A stretch of 7,050 nucleotides of DNA from Cyanobacteria bacterium UBA5018 (lineage in GTDB: Bacteria > Cyanobacteriota > Cyanobacteriia > PCC-6307 > Cyanobiaceae), in the NCBI GenBank assembly GCA_002396505.1, contig DGYA01000115.1, positions 1 to 7,050 on the forward strand. The letters are read 5' to 3'. Of this stretch, positions 1-5,915 are shown piece after piece. The stretch's first letter is position 1. Each line of letters starts with the position of its first letter. A model generated the notes under the pieces. That model was not told the origin of the DNA. It made no database searches and worked only from the letters and a program-made list of their open reading frames with translations. A program made the translations under genes and the position numbers.

Positions 1-2
1 AA

Positions 3-923
3 TTCTTGAATCACGCAATTATCCTTTGCTGGTCTTACTTCTTGCGAGGGGAGGCGTTGCCCTATGAATTTGTCAGGAGTCGTCTTGAGGAAAATTCCTG
101 GACATTTTTCTTTGGAAAGAAAGAAGATGAGCTTACCCCTGAAGAGAAGCGTTACCGTGAAATTACATCAATCGTGCAATTGTCGCCATCAATTTTTGAT
201 GAATACATTGCTACATTCCTGGAGTCTGGGTATAGTGATATTCGCTCGCTGAAGCTCGATGTGGCCGAGCTTGCCAGCAAGGCCGATGTGCGTCATGCCC
301 ATGAGGAGCTGAACTCTATCTGGAAAAGATATACAGATACATTCTCGGACAACCAGGAAAAGCTCGTTGCCTCCCTCCACGACTCGTTATCTCGAAATGT
401 GAACAGGATAGGTATTTCTGAGTATTGTGTCGCCCTTGAATGGCTTGCCGATTTCGGCGAGGACGTGTCAATGCATATGGATAATTATATCGAATCCCAT
501 CGCCAAGACTTGGCTCGGCTGGATCGGAAAGATGTACTTTTGGCCCGTCGGGTCACCTATAAACCGCTCTTAGATCGCATAAGATTAATTCAAGCATCAC
601 GTTCTCATTTGGATATTGATCAAGTGGCAATGCGTATTGCGGCTAGTCGAGGCTGGAACTTAGATGATATCGATTTCTTAGCTTCTTTATCTTCTCAGGA
701 TTTCTTGAACTGGCTTCGCTCGGAGCCCGTTGATTTGCCCATTAAGCTCAAGCGAGGCCTGCTTATTTTTGCTGAACTGCAAGGAAGCTCGTCGCAGGAT
801 GTGATCAAGTACAGGAATATCTATCGAAGTGTTCGGATCGCCCTATCCGATATTGGCTCGTCTAGTCGGCTTAACCAAAAGCGTCTAAAGCATCTTTATG
901 GTATTGATGTTGAAGAACCCTAG
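3..923 (+). CDS. Unrecognised soluble protein, 3' part of gene (5' end outside window)
   Basis: The reading frame is open from the left edge (first whole codon at 3) to a TAG at 921-923, giving 306 visible residues. A TTG at 6 could serve as a start, but no stop precedes it in the window and no ribosome binding site can be judged, so the gene probably begins upstream. The product is hydrophilic, charged and apparently largely helical, with no signal peptide, membrane segment or Cys/His metal cluster. No Walker A or B motif, nuclease or DNA-binding motif is visible. The start of the visible part (FLNHAIILCWSYFLRGEALP) and a later stretch with FSDNQEKLVASL loosely recall the region after the ATPase core of KAP-type P-loop NTPases. 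That is a weak impression only; if right, the ATPase domain lies outside the window. Codons favour A/T at third positions far more than in rbgA or pgk, which suits an accessory or transferred gene. An inverted repeat (TCCCAT/ATGGGA, 932-954) follows the stop. Confidence 0.75.
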   Translation, partial: FLNHAIILCWSYFLRGEALPYEFVRSRLEENSWTFFFGKKEDELTPEEKRYREITSIVQLSPSIFDEYIATFLESGYSDIRSLKLDVAELASKADVRHAHEELNSIWKRYTDTFSDNQEKLVASLHDSLSRNVNRIGISEYCVALEWLADFGEDVSMHMDNYIESHRQDLARLDRKDVLLARRVTYKPLLDRIRLIQASRSHLDIDQVAMRIAASRGWNLDDIDFLASLSSQDFLNWLRSEPVDLPIKLKRGLLIFAELQGSSSQDVIKYRNIYRSVRIALSDIGSSSRLNQKRLKHLYGIDVEEP

Positions 924-1237
924 CCCGTCGATCCCATCACTTGCGCAAATGGGAAACCCGAGCCACTGCCAATGGAGTTCTGATTTCGCAGAGGTTGTCG
1001 GGCGCGGCAGAGTTGCCGGTGGCACCACAGAGGCTCCTCTCCGATGGCAGCCCGATGACCCAGCCGACCCCAAAGCATCACTTACCGCGACCAGCCGAGA
1101 ATGGCTCCTGCCTGGTGGCCCTGGCGGCGGCAGCGCCGATCAATCTGGCGATCAACATCAATTGCTTCGATTATTTTCGCGCCATTTCCAAACACGACCT
1201 AGCAATTAGCCACTAGATCTTTAGCCTATCTGAGTTT
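924..1237. other. Intergenic stretch without a convincing gene
   Basis: This stretch of about 310 bases separates the left-edge gene from the broken membrane-protein gene. It contains an imperfect hairpin just after the preceding stop (TCCCAT at 932-937, ATGGGA at 949-954, with the palindrome TTGCGCAA at 941-948 in the loop). No T-tract follows, so it is not a standard intrinsic terminator. The only frame that looks at all protein-like is 941-1216; the part after the ATG at 1055 would encode 53 residues with a short hydrophobic stretch (CLVALAAAAPINLAININ). I recognise no family and see no clear Shine-Dalgarno. It may be a remnant of a decayed gene. No tRNA, repeat array or IS end was seen. 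Confidence 0.5.
1055..1216 (+). CDS. Doubtful small ORF, 53 residues, or gene remnant
   Basis: An ATG at 1055 opens a frame that stops at TAG 1214-1216. The predicted peptide has a proline- and histidine-rich start, a central hydrophobic stretch (CLVALAAAAPINLAININ) and a short charged tail. The codons of its middle part favour G/C at third positions, as in real genes of this window. The frame itself is open further upstream to 941. No ribosome binding site stands out and no homologous family comes to mind. It lies directly before a gene that is clearly broken, so a decayed fragment is as likely as a functional small protein. The two other forward frames are also fairly open here, which weakens the case. 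Confidence 0.15.
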   Translation: MTQPTPKHHLPRPAENGSCLVALAAAAPINLAININCFDYFRAISKHDLAISH

Positions 1238-1752
1238 ATGCTGGGGGGTACTTGCCCTTTTCGCTATTAATCTGCTGCGCACCTTGCTGCTGGGCCATCG
1301 CCAGATTCGCAAAAAATATTGTTGCTATTTGGAATCTTTTCTACCCTTGGCCTGCCGCTTAATCTTATTGCAGTCACGGCGGGAATTTATTCCTTCAGGC
1401 TTAGATCTTTTTATCTGCTGCTTGTTGCACTAGGGCTCTACTGCTCCTTTGATTTAATCTTGCTTCTCTGGTACTGGTTCATTGATTATCCAGGGCAGGT
1501 GCTGCATCTGAGCCAGTCAGAGCAGCTCTGCGAGATCATTTTCCCCGCAAGGCGGCCAGGCCTGATGCCCGCTGGCTGCCGGGATTTCTCAATTATCTTT
1601 ATTTCACCGTGATCACTAGTAATACCCTCGTCGCACCAGAAAACCACTCGCCGATGGGCTCGCGGGTGAAGCTGATTCAGTTGCTGCATTCCTCGTTGAC
1701 GCTGGTGTTGCTGGTGATCGTGATCTGCCGGGCTGTTAACACGCTGAGTTGA
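1238..1752 (+). pseudogene. Broken four-helix membrane protein gene, ion-channel-like C-terminus
   Basis: Three consecutive pieces in different frames read as one membrane protein. Piece 1 starts at ATG 1238 and must change frame within a run of six G (1243-1248; five would restore it) to give MLGVLALFAINLLRTLLLGH. Piece 2 joins at a run of six A (1311-1316; seven would restore it) and encodes two more hydrophobic segments (LLLFGIFSTLGLPLNLIAVT; then FYLLLVALGLYCSFDLILLL). Piece 3 joins around TTTTCCCC (1539-1546; one extra base restores it), contains WLPGFLNYLYFTVITSNT and a last helix (LIQLLHSSLTLVLLVIVICR), and stops at TGA 1750-1752. The repaired product is about 171 residues with four helices. 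The segment NYLYFTVITSNT and the closing RAVNTL recall the pore-loop/last-helix arrangement of two-pore-domain channel (Ion_trans_2) or DUF1345 proteins, but the GYGD selectivity filter is absent. The family is inference; the frame breaks are read directly. Three homopolymer indels could also be sequencing errors. Confidence 0.7.
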
Positions 1753-1836
1753 ATGGCCTGGGTAGTTAAATCAGTGGCAGGGTCTGTGTGGCATGCTCGG
1801 CTATGGCAGGCCTGGATCTAACGGGATTGAATCAGC

Positions 1837-2154
1837 ATGGACCTAATTGCCGTGTACACCACCGTGGCCGACGAGCGCCAGGCGGAGCTGCTGGCTACGG
1901 CTGCCATTGAAAGCCAGCTTGCCGCCTGCGTGCAGGCCGAGAAGATCAGCAGCACCTACCGCTGGCAGGGCCAGCTGGAGCAGGCCGCTGAAATCAGGCT
2001 GCTGCTGAAGACCACCCGCAGGGCCTATCCGCGTTTGCAGCAGTTGCTGTTGGAGCTGCATCCCTATGAATTGCCGGCGATCTTCGCCATACCCCTATGC
2101 GAAGCTGCCCCTGCCTATCGCCAGTGGGTGGAGCAGCAAATAGCAGTGAACTAG
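1837..2154 (+). CDS. cutA: CutA1 family divalent-cation tolerance protein
   Basis: This complete gene encodes 105 residues, the usual size of CutA1. The family forms very stable trimers with a ferredoxin-like fold. In Escherichia coli it was named for copper and divalent-metal tolerance, but its molecular role is still unclear and it is often linked to signalling because of its PII-like fold. Family marks seen here are the N-terminal strand DLIAVYTTV (2-10), the AACVQ segment with Cys31, YRWQG (41-45), the strand AAEIRLLLKTT (50-60) and the hallmark HPYELPAIFAIPL (75-87). The ATG at 1837 is chosen because the protein begins, as usual, just before the first strand; only a weak GGA lies upstream. 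No signal peptide is present, so the product should be cytoplasmic. It is preceded by the broken membrane-protein gene on the same strand and converges with the amine oxidase gene, leaving 19 bases. Confidence 0.95.
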   Translation: MDLIAVYTTVADERQAELLATAAIESQLAACVQAEKISSTYRWQGQLEQAAEIRLLLKTTRRAYPRLQQLLLELHPYELPAIFAIPLCEAAPAYRQWVEQQIAVN

Positions 2155-2173
2155 GTTTGGTGACTGAATACGA

Positions 2174-4282
2174 TCAGCGGGAGGCGCCCAGGTCGGCAAC
2201 GCCAAGGGCGGGATTAGCTGCGAAGAAGCCCCGGGGAACGATGCGAAATCCAATCGAATCGGTGGGCATTACCGGATAATCTTCTGGCCGCGATATGTGA
2301 GTAAATCCTATGGTATACCAGGCCACTAGATCCTGATCGTGCAGTGACTGCCCATCTTTGATGTACTCCGCTAGCCCGTCGGATGTTTTGGCTTGGTTGG
2401 GGAAATCGCCGGCGGCATAGCGTTCTTTTGGATTGTAACGAGTAAGCCACAGCTGGTGCTGGGCAAACATCGCTTTTTTCAGGGCGGGGTCGTTGGGGTT
2501 GCCATAGGGAAAAGCCAGTTCATCTGGCTCAATGGCATAACCGGTGGGTTTGGCTAAAGGATTGACGCTGGTGGAGCTCTCCAGATGCCAGTGCCTGGCC
2601 TTGTAGGGGTCCACATCCCGGAATCCCTCTTTCATGAGATGGGTGGAGCTGGTGTCAAAGGCATGGCTGAAGTCCTTGCTATGGATAGGTACCACCTCCA
2701 TTTCCATGGCATGGTTGATCGGGCCGTCCACATCCAGATCCAGGCGAAAATTTAAGAAGTGTTGATGATATGGAGCTGCCACGAATACTCCCTTTTTATC
2801 CTTGCCCACCTTTGGCGCGCTGGCTTCCGGCTGCTCTAGGCTGCCTCGATTTAGGGTGGTGCCAGTCAGCTGAGTTCGCACGGCAATCGTGCCATCAAGT
2901 TTAAATATCCAGTCAAAGCTATATACATAATTGCCTATCCAAGTGTTCCAGGTTGCCACCAGCTCGCGGCCATAGCGGCTATCCCGGTCGTAGCTAGTGG
3001 GATCGGTGCGGCTCCAGAGTATGCCGCTATCCCGTTCATAGAGGCCTATGGCGGCGGGCAGGGTTACCGTGCCCAATGGATTCTCCTTGCTGGGCCCCAG
3101 GTCGGAGGGGAATACGGCATCAAGAAATTGTGCCGAACTGGGTACATCGCGATTGACTGTAAGTGTTTGGGCTAGCATGCCAGCATTGTATTCGCCCACA
3201 TCAAAAGCATTGCGCCAAGACCAGCCTGGATCGGCTATGCCATAGGGCACATAGATTTCCGATAGCGAAAGTCGATAGGCCACCGGCCGCAGTTTGCCTC
3301 CATCCTGGAAGCGAACGTCTGAGATGACCAGGCCTTCCCGTGGATGTAAAGACACATAAAATTGCCATTTGTGCCAACGCACCAGTTGGCCGCTCAGCTT
3401 GATATCACCAGTTGGCCGTGGCTTGGGCTGCGTAGGGGTTAGCCTCACATCCACAGCCTGGTTCCCCGTTATGGCAATCACAGGCCGCACGAAACGGTCA
3501 CTTATCTCGATAACTTTGCGCCTATTCAAATCCACCGTCACTACAAATCCTTCGATTGGCCGCACGTATGGATTTTGGGGCTGATCTGGTTTGAACGCCT
3601 TGATTGGCGCCCCCCGGTAGAAGGCGAGACAGCGCACCATTCGCGTGTTCTGGCCAAAGGGAATCGCTGCACTTAGGCTGGCGGGCAATGGTTCGTCTCC
3701 CGGCGCCCACACATCAACGTAGACCAGATCCGGATTCAGTCCCCTCGATCGCATTGCGGCTCTAAAGCCTGGATCGGCTCGTACTACTTCATCGGCGTCT
3801 GTATATTCTGTTGCGCTAAGTGCCGGCTGAGTTCCCGCAGGTTGTAGATCTAGTTTGATTACCCGACGAGTCGTCAGATCCACCTCGGCCAGCCATAGGC
3901 GATTAGACGGATTGTGCAGGATCTGCACTTCGGCAAATCGGGGCATTGGCTGCCCCGGCTTCCAGGCGAGCACGAAGGTCTTGGCTGGTTCCGCCAGCGC
4001 CACTAGCGGGAAGCGCAGCGCCTGCTTGGGTAGATCTCTGTTGGCTTGGAATGTGGAAAGTATGGCGCCAAAGGCGGTTTGGATTTCCGTCGCCGACAGC
4101 GGATCCAGGGGGTGGCGCAATCTCGATGTCGCCACTGCGGCTGCAGCCTTGTTGCCGGCCATCGCCGCTCCAGGCAGCGAACCCGCCGCCAGCAGGCAGA
4201 GCAGTGAGCAGCTCACCGCCAAGGATCGCGACCATCGTTTACCTATGCCTGTGCCATGGGCAATTGCCATGAATAACAGCAT
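2174..4282 (-). CDS. Copper-containing primary-amine oxidase, exported
   Basis: The 702-residue product oxidises primary amines to aldehydes with release of ammonia and hydrogen peroxide, using copper and a topaquinone made from a tyrosine. An n-region with Lys15, Arg16 and Arg19, a hydrophobic core (residues 20-34) and an AMA site (40-42) indicate Sec export, so it probably acts in the periplasm. The N2/N3-type domains lie before about residue 290 and the catalytic domain follows. Visible active-site residues are the catalytic base Asp361 in AFDVGEYNAG, the topaquinone precursor Tyr452 in GNYVYSFDW, and copper ligands His506 and His508 (HQH) and His662 (GFTHISRPEDYPVMP). The motif around Tyr452 is unusual: the family pattern is T-x-x-N-Y-[DE]-Y, whereas here it is W-I-G-N-Y-V-Y. 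The extra N-terminal domain of E. coli TynA is absent. Start: ATG 4282; ATG 4270 (Met5) is an alternative and neither has a clear ribosome site. A role in using amines as nitrogen source is inferred. Base composition is less GC-rich than in rbgA or pgk. Confidence 0.93.
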   Translation of the reverse strand: MLLFMAIAHGTGIGKRWSRSLAVSCSLLCLLAAGSLPGAAMAGNKAAAAVATSRLRHPLDPLSATEIQTAFGAILSTFQANRDLPKQALRFPLVALAEPAKTFVLAWKPGQPMPRFAEVQILHNPSNRLWLAEVDLTTRRVIKLDLQPAGTQPALSATEYTDADEVVRADPGFRAAMRSRGLNPDLVYVDVWAPGDEPLPASLSAAIPFGQNTRMVRCLAFYRGAPIKAFKPDQPQNPYVRPIEGFVVTVDLNRRKVIEISDRFVRPVIAITGNQAVDVRLTPTQPKPRPTGDIKLSGQLVRWHKWQFYVSLHPREGLVISDVRFQDGGKLRPVAYRLSLSEIYVPYGIADPGWSWRNAFDVGEYNAGMLAQTLTVNRDVPSSAQFLDAVFPSDLGPSKENPLGTVTLPAAIGLYERDSGILWSRTDPTSYDRDSRYGRELVATWNTWIGNYVYSFDWIFKLDGTIAVRTQLTGTTLNRGSLEQPEASAPKVGKDKKGVFVAAPYHQHFLNFRLDLDVDGPINHAMEMEVVPIHSKDFSHAFDTSSTHLMKEGFRDVDPYKARHWHLESSTSVNPLAKPTGYAIEPDELAFPYGNPNDPALKKAMFAQHQLWLTRYNPKERYAAGDFPNQAKTSDGLAEYIKDGQSLHDQDLVAWYTIGFTHISRPEDYPVMPTDSIGFRIVPRGFFAANPALGVADLGASR

Positions 4283-4529
4283 GTTCTACGGATTTGAGTG
4301 GCGAGACAATAGCTTGCAAAACACATCCGCAGCGCAGCAATTGCTACTAATTGGTGGGGCTGGAGCGGGGATCGGTCCAGCGGACGGTAGGTGGCTATAG
4401 GGCTTGATGCCGGCGGCTTCCTGAGCATGCGTTTATATGTAACTCTAGATGGTCTAATTATGCGGCTTAAAAGGCTTATTTTGTCCTTTCTAGACTCTGG
4501 AAAACCTCGGCATTCCAGGGCTCTGCTGG
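4283..4529. other. Non-coding region between amine oxidase and rbgA repeat array
   Basis: Both flanking genes lie on the minus strand, so this should hold the 3' end of the usp-rbgA transcript and the promoter of the amine oxidase gene. Seen here: a perfect ten-base palindrome AGCAATTGCT (4336-4345), about 55 bases before the oxidase start, which could be an operator; an AT-rich patch around 4430-4490; and a weak minus-strand hairpin (AAAGG at 4485-4489 and CCTTT at 4470-4474, read on the minus strand) followed by a short T stretch, which might end rbgA transcription. None is strong. I could not find a convincing -35/-10 pair and see no coding potential. Confidence 0.45.
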
Positions 4530-4620
4530 TTCAGCTCGGCAGTTCAGTTAGGCAATTCAGTTAGGCAGTTCAGTTAGGCAATTCACTTAGGCAGTTCAGT
4601 TAGGCAATTCAGCTCGGCAG
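4530..4620. repeat. Seven-copy 13-bp tandem repeat overlapping the 3' end of rbgA
   Basis: Seven uninterrupted 13-base units follow one another with no spacer. On the plus strand the unit is TTCAGTTAGGCAR. The last base alternates G, A, G, A, G, A, G, so the real period is nearly 26 bases. The first (4530-4542) and last (4608-4620) units are identical and read TTCAGCTCGGCAG; the five inner ones carry TTA in place of CTC, and the one at 4582 has CAC instead of CAG. The last unit lies inside rbgA and encodes its final Leu-Pro-Ser and the stop codon, which suggests that the array grew by duplication of the gene's own end. On the minus strand each unit has TGA, and most also TAA. Because 13 is not a multiple of three, stops fall in every frame. 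There are no spacers, so this is not a CRISPR array. Confidence 0.95.
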
Positions 4621-5541
4621 TTCCAAGGCGATCGCCCCCAGGTGGGAGCGGCGGAAGTCGTCCAGCAGCTTGGTGGACATTCGCTGCAGATCGCCGCTGG
4701 TGTGGCGGGCCGCCGCCGCCGCCAACCAGTTGCTGGAGGCGGCGGGGTCCTGGTGGTCCATCGCCACGCCGTAGCGGCCCGCCAGCAGCCCGGCGGCCAC
4801 GCCCGCCTGGGGCAGCTTTTCCAGCCACACCAGCAACTCCACAAAGGCCAGCGCCGCCCCCTCGCAGTCGTAGGCGGCTTGGCCGATGTCGTCGCAGAGG
4901 GCCAGGCGCAGGGCGGCCTGCTGGTCGTCCAGCCGGGGCGGCAGCACGCCCGGGGCATCGAGCAGGTCTAGGTCTTGACCCAGCCGCACCCAGCGCAGGC
5001 TGCGGGTCACCCCCGCCCGCCGGGCGCTCTCCACCACCTTCTGGCGCACCAGGCGGTTGATCAGCGCCGACTTGCCCACATTCGGAAAACCCAGCATCAA
5101 GGCCCGCACCGGCCTTGGTTTCATGCCGCGGTCGCGGCGCCGGGTATTCAGGGCATCCCCGGCGCGGATCGCCGCCTGCTGCAATTGCTTTACGCCGGTG
5201 CCGCTCTTGGCATCGCACCACCAGGGGGTCTGGCCCTGGCTGCGAAACCAGACGTCCCAGGCCTGGCGAGCGGCGGGGGAGATCATGTCGAGGCGGTTGA
5301 GCACCAGCAGGTGCTGCTTGGCGCCAATCCAGCGCCGCAGCCGCGGGTGGCCGGTGGCCAGGGGGATGCGGGCATCGCGCACCTCGATCACCAGATCCAC
5401 CTTCTCCAGGTGGGCGGTGAGGGCCTTCTCCGCCTTGGCGATGTGGCCCGGATACCACTGAATAGCCGGCGCCCGCAGCGAGGGGGCCTGGAGCTCCGCC
5501 GAGGCGCTGGGGGGCTGGCCTGGTGCCATTAGGGCAGCCAT
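4609..5541 (-). CDS. rbgA: Ribosome biogenesis GTPase RbgA/YlqF, circularly permuted
   Basis: The 310-residue product is a cytoplasmic GTPase of the YlqF/YawG family, which in Bacillus subtilis acts in late assembly of the 50S ribosomal subunit. Its G motifs occur in the permuted order G4-G5-G1-G2-G3, diagnostic of the family: G4 NRLD (82-85), G5 DAK (110-112), G1 GFPNVGKS (151-158), the G2 Thr179 in AGVTR, and G3 DAPG (195-198). The N-terminal WYPGHIAKA (29-37) is the typical family start, so roughly 25 residues precede the usual beginning. Arg83 replaces the common Lys of NKxD. A helical C-terminal domain follows (about 205-305). Two starts are possible, ATG 5541 and ATG 5529 (Met5); the first overlaps the usp stop by one base (TAATG), pointing to translational coupling. 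The four residues between them arise from a 12-base tandem duplication. The last three codons and stop lie in a 13-base repeat array. Confidence 0.95.
   Translation of the reverse strand: MAALMAPGQPPSASAELQAPSLRAPAIQWYPGHIAKAEKALTAHLEKVDLVIEVRDARIPLATGHPRLRRWIGAKQHLLVLNRLDMISPAARQAWDVWFRSQGQTPWWCDAKSGTGVKQLQQAAIRAGDALNTRRRDRGMKPRPVRALMLGFPNVGKSALINRLVRQKVVESARRAGVTRSLRWVRLGQDLDLLDAPGVLPPRLDDQQAALRLALCDDIGQAAYDCEGAALAFVELLVWLEKLPQAGVAAGLLAGRYGVAMDHQDPAASSNWLAAAAARHTSGDLQRMSTKLLDDFRRSHLGAIALELPS
4628..4635. repeat. HIP1 octamer palindrome GCGATCGC
   Basis: The sequence GGCGATCGCC contains the HIP1 octamer, which is heavily over-represented in many cyanobacterial genomes. It lies within the final codons of rbgA. 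It is the only copy I noticed in the window, so alone it is only minor support for a cyanobacterial host. Confidence 0.6.
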
Positions 5542-5548
5542 TAGGGCA
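5525..5548. repeat. 12-bp tandem duplication on the usp/rbgA junction
   Basis: GCCATTAGGGCA occurs twice head to tail (5525-5536 and 5537-5548). Read on the minus strand, each copy contains CCCTAATGGC, the usp stop (TAA) overlapping an rbgA start (ATG). The duplication is 12 bases, so it keeps the frame and gives rbgA two in-frame ATG codons, each with the same upstream bases. It adds the residues Met-Ala-Ala-Leu to the longer protein form. Confidence 0.9.
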
Positions 5549-5915
5549 CCACCAGCACCGGACAGGGCGCCAGTTGGATCACCCGGGCCGCGGTGCTCTG
5601 TTCATCGCTTTCGATCGCCATGCCACGGGTGCCCATCACGATCACGTCGGCGTTGATCTCATCGGCCACATCGCCGATCACGAAGGCCGGTTTGCCCTGG
5701 CGTTCGATCAGTTCACAGGTAATCCCCTCCTGGGCAAAGTGGCCATGGGCCTCCTCCAGCAGCTGGGCGACGGCGGCTGGATCGTCGTGGTCTGGTTCCA
5801 CCACCGAGAGCAGCACCAGGCGGCTGTCGTGTTGCTTCACCAATTTCAGGGCCACCAGGGCGGTCTCCGCCGCCTGGCGGCTCTGGTCGATCGGGAAAAG
5901 AACGGTGTTAAACAT
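5541..5915 (-). CDS. Universal stress protein, single UspA domain
   Basis: The 124-residue product is a single UspA (alpha/beta, Rossmann-like) domain, normally a cytoplasmic dimer that in some members binds ATP. Family marks are the N-terminal strand with Asp10 (TVLFPIDQS, 4-12), the central LVLLSVVEP strand (33-41), the DVIVMGTRG segment (90-98) and the closing APCPVLVVP (116-124). The nucleotide loop G-2x-G-9x-G-[ST] is only partly kept: Gly95 and Gly98 are present, but the position of the third Gly is Thr108, so ATP binding is doubtful. It is the first gene of a minus-strand pair with rbgA (one-base overlap) and is transcribed away from pgk. A GGGCAGTGCCC inverted repeat touches its start codon. 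The start is ATG 5915, which fits the family's short N-terminus. Confidence 0.92.
   Translation of the reverse strand: MFNTVLFPIDQSRQAAETALVALKLVKQHDSRLVLLSVVEPDHDDPAAVAQLLEEAHGHFAQEGITCELIERQGKPAFVIGDVADEINADVIVMGTRGMAIESDEQSTAARVIQLAPCPVLVVP

Noticed and set aside
932..954. Intrinsic terminator after the left-edge gene
   Set aside because: A six-base stem (TCCCAT/ATGGGA) with an 11-base loop exists, but no T-tract follows, so it does not meet the usual pattern.
1308..1322. Programmed -1 frameshift at CAAAAAAT joining the first two pieces of the membrane protein
   Set aside because: A -1 slip on A6 would join these two pieces, but two further breaks upstream and downstream would also need recoding, so decay or read error is simpler.
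1753..1821. Small ORF of 22 codons just after the broken gene (MAWVVKSVAG...)
   Set aside because: It is very short, has no ribosome site of its own beyond the preceding stop, and resembles nothing known.
3855..4400. Plus-strand frame of 181 codons opposite the amine oxidase N-terminus
   Set aside because: The minus strand has a clear signal peptide and amine oxidase sequence here. The plus-strand product resembles no protein and has no ribosome site.
4439..4495. Pair of TCTAGA sites as a regulatory repeat
   Set aside because: Two six-base palindromes in an AT-rich patch, without further flanking similarity, are not distinguishable from chance.
4530..4620. CRISPR-like array
   Set aside because: The units are 13 bases and directly adjacent, with no unique spacers and no cas genes in view.
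4975..5532. Plus-strand frame of 185 codons and nearby overlapping frames opposite rbgA
   Set aside because: They are shadows of the GC-rich rbgA gene, whose five G motifs are all in the minus frame.
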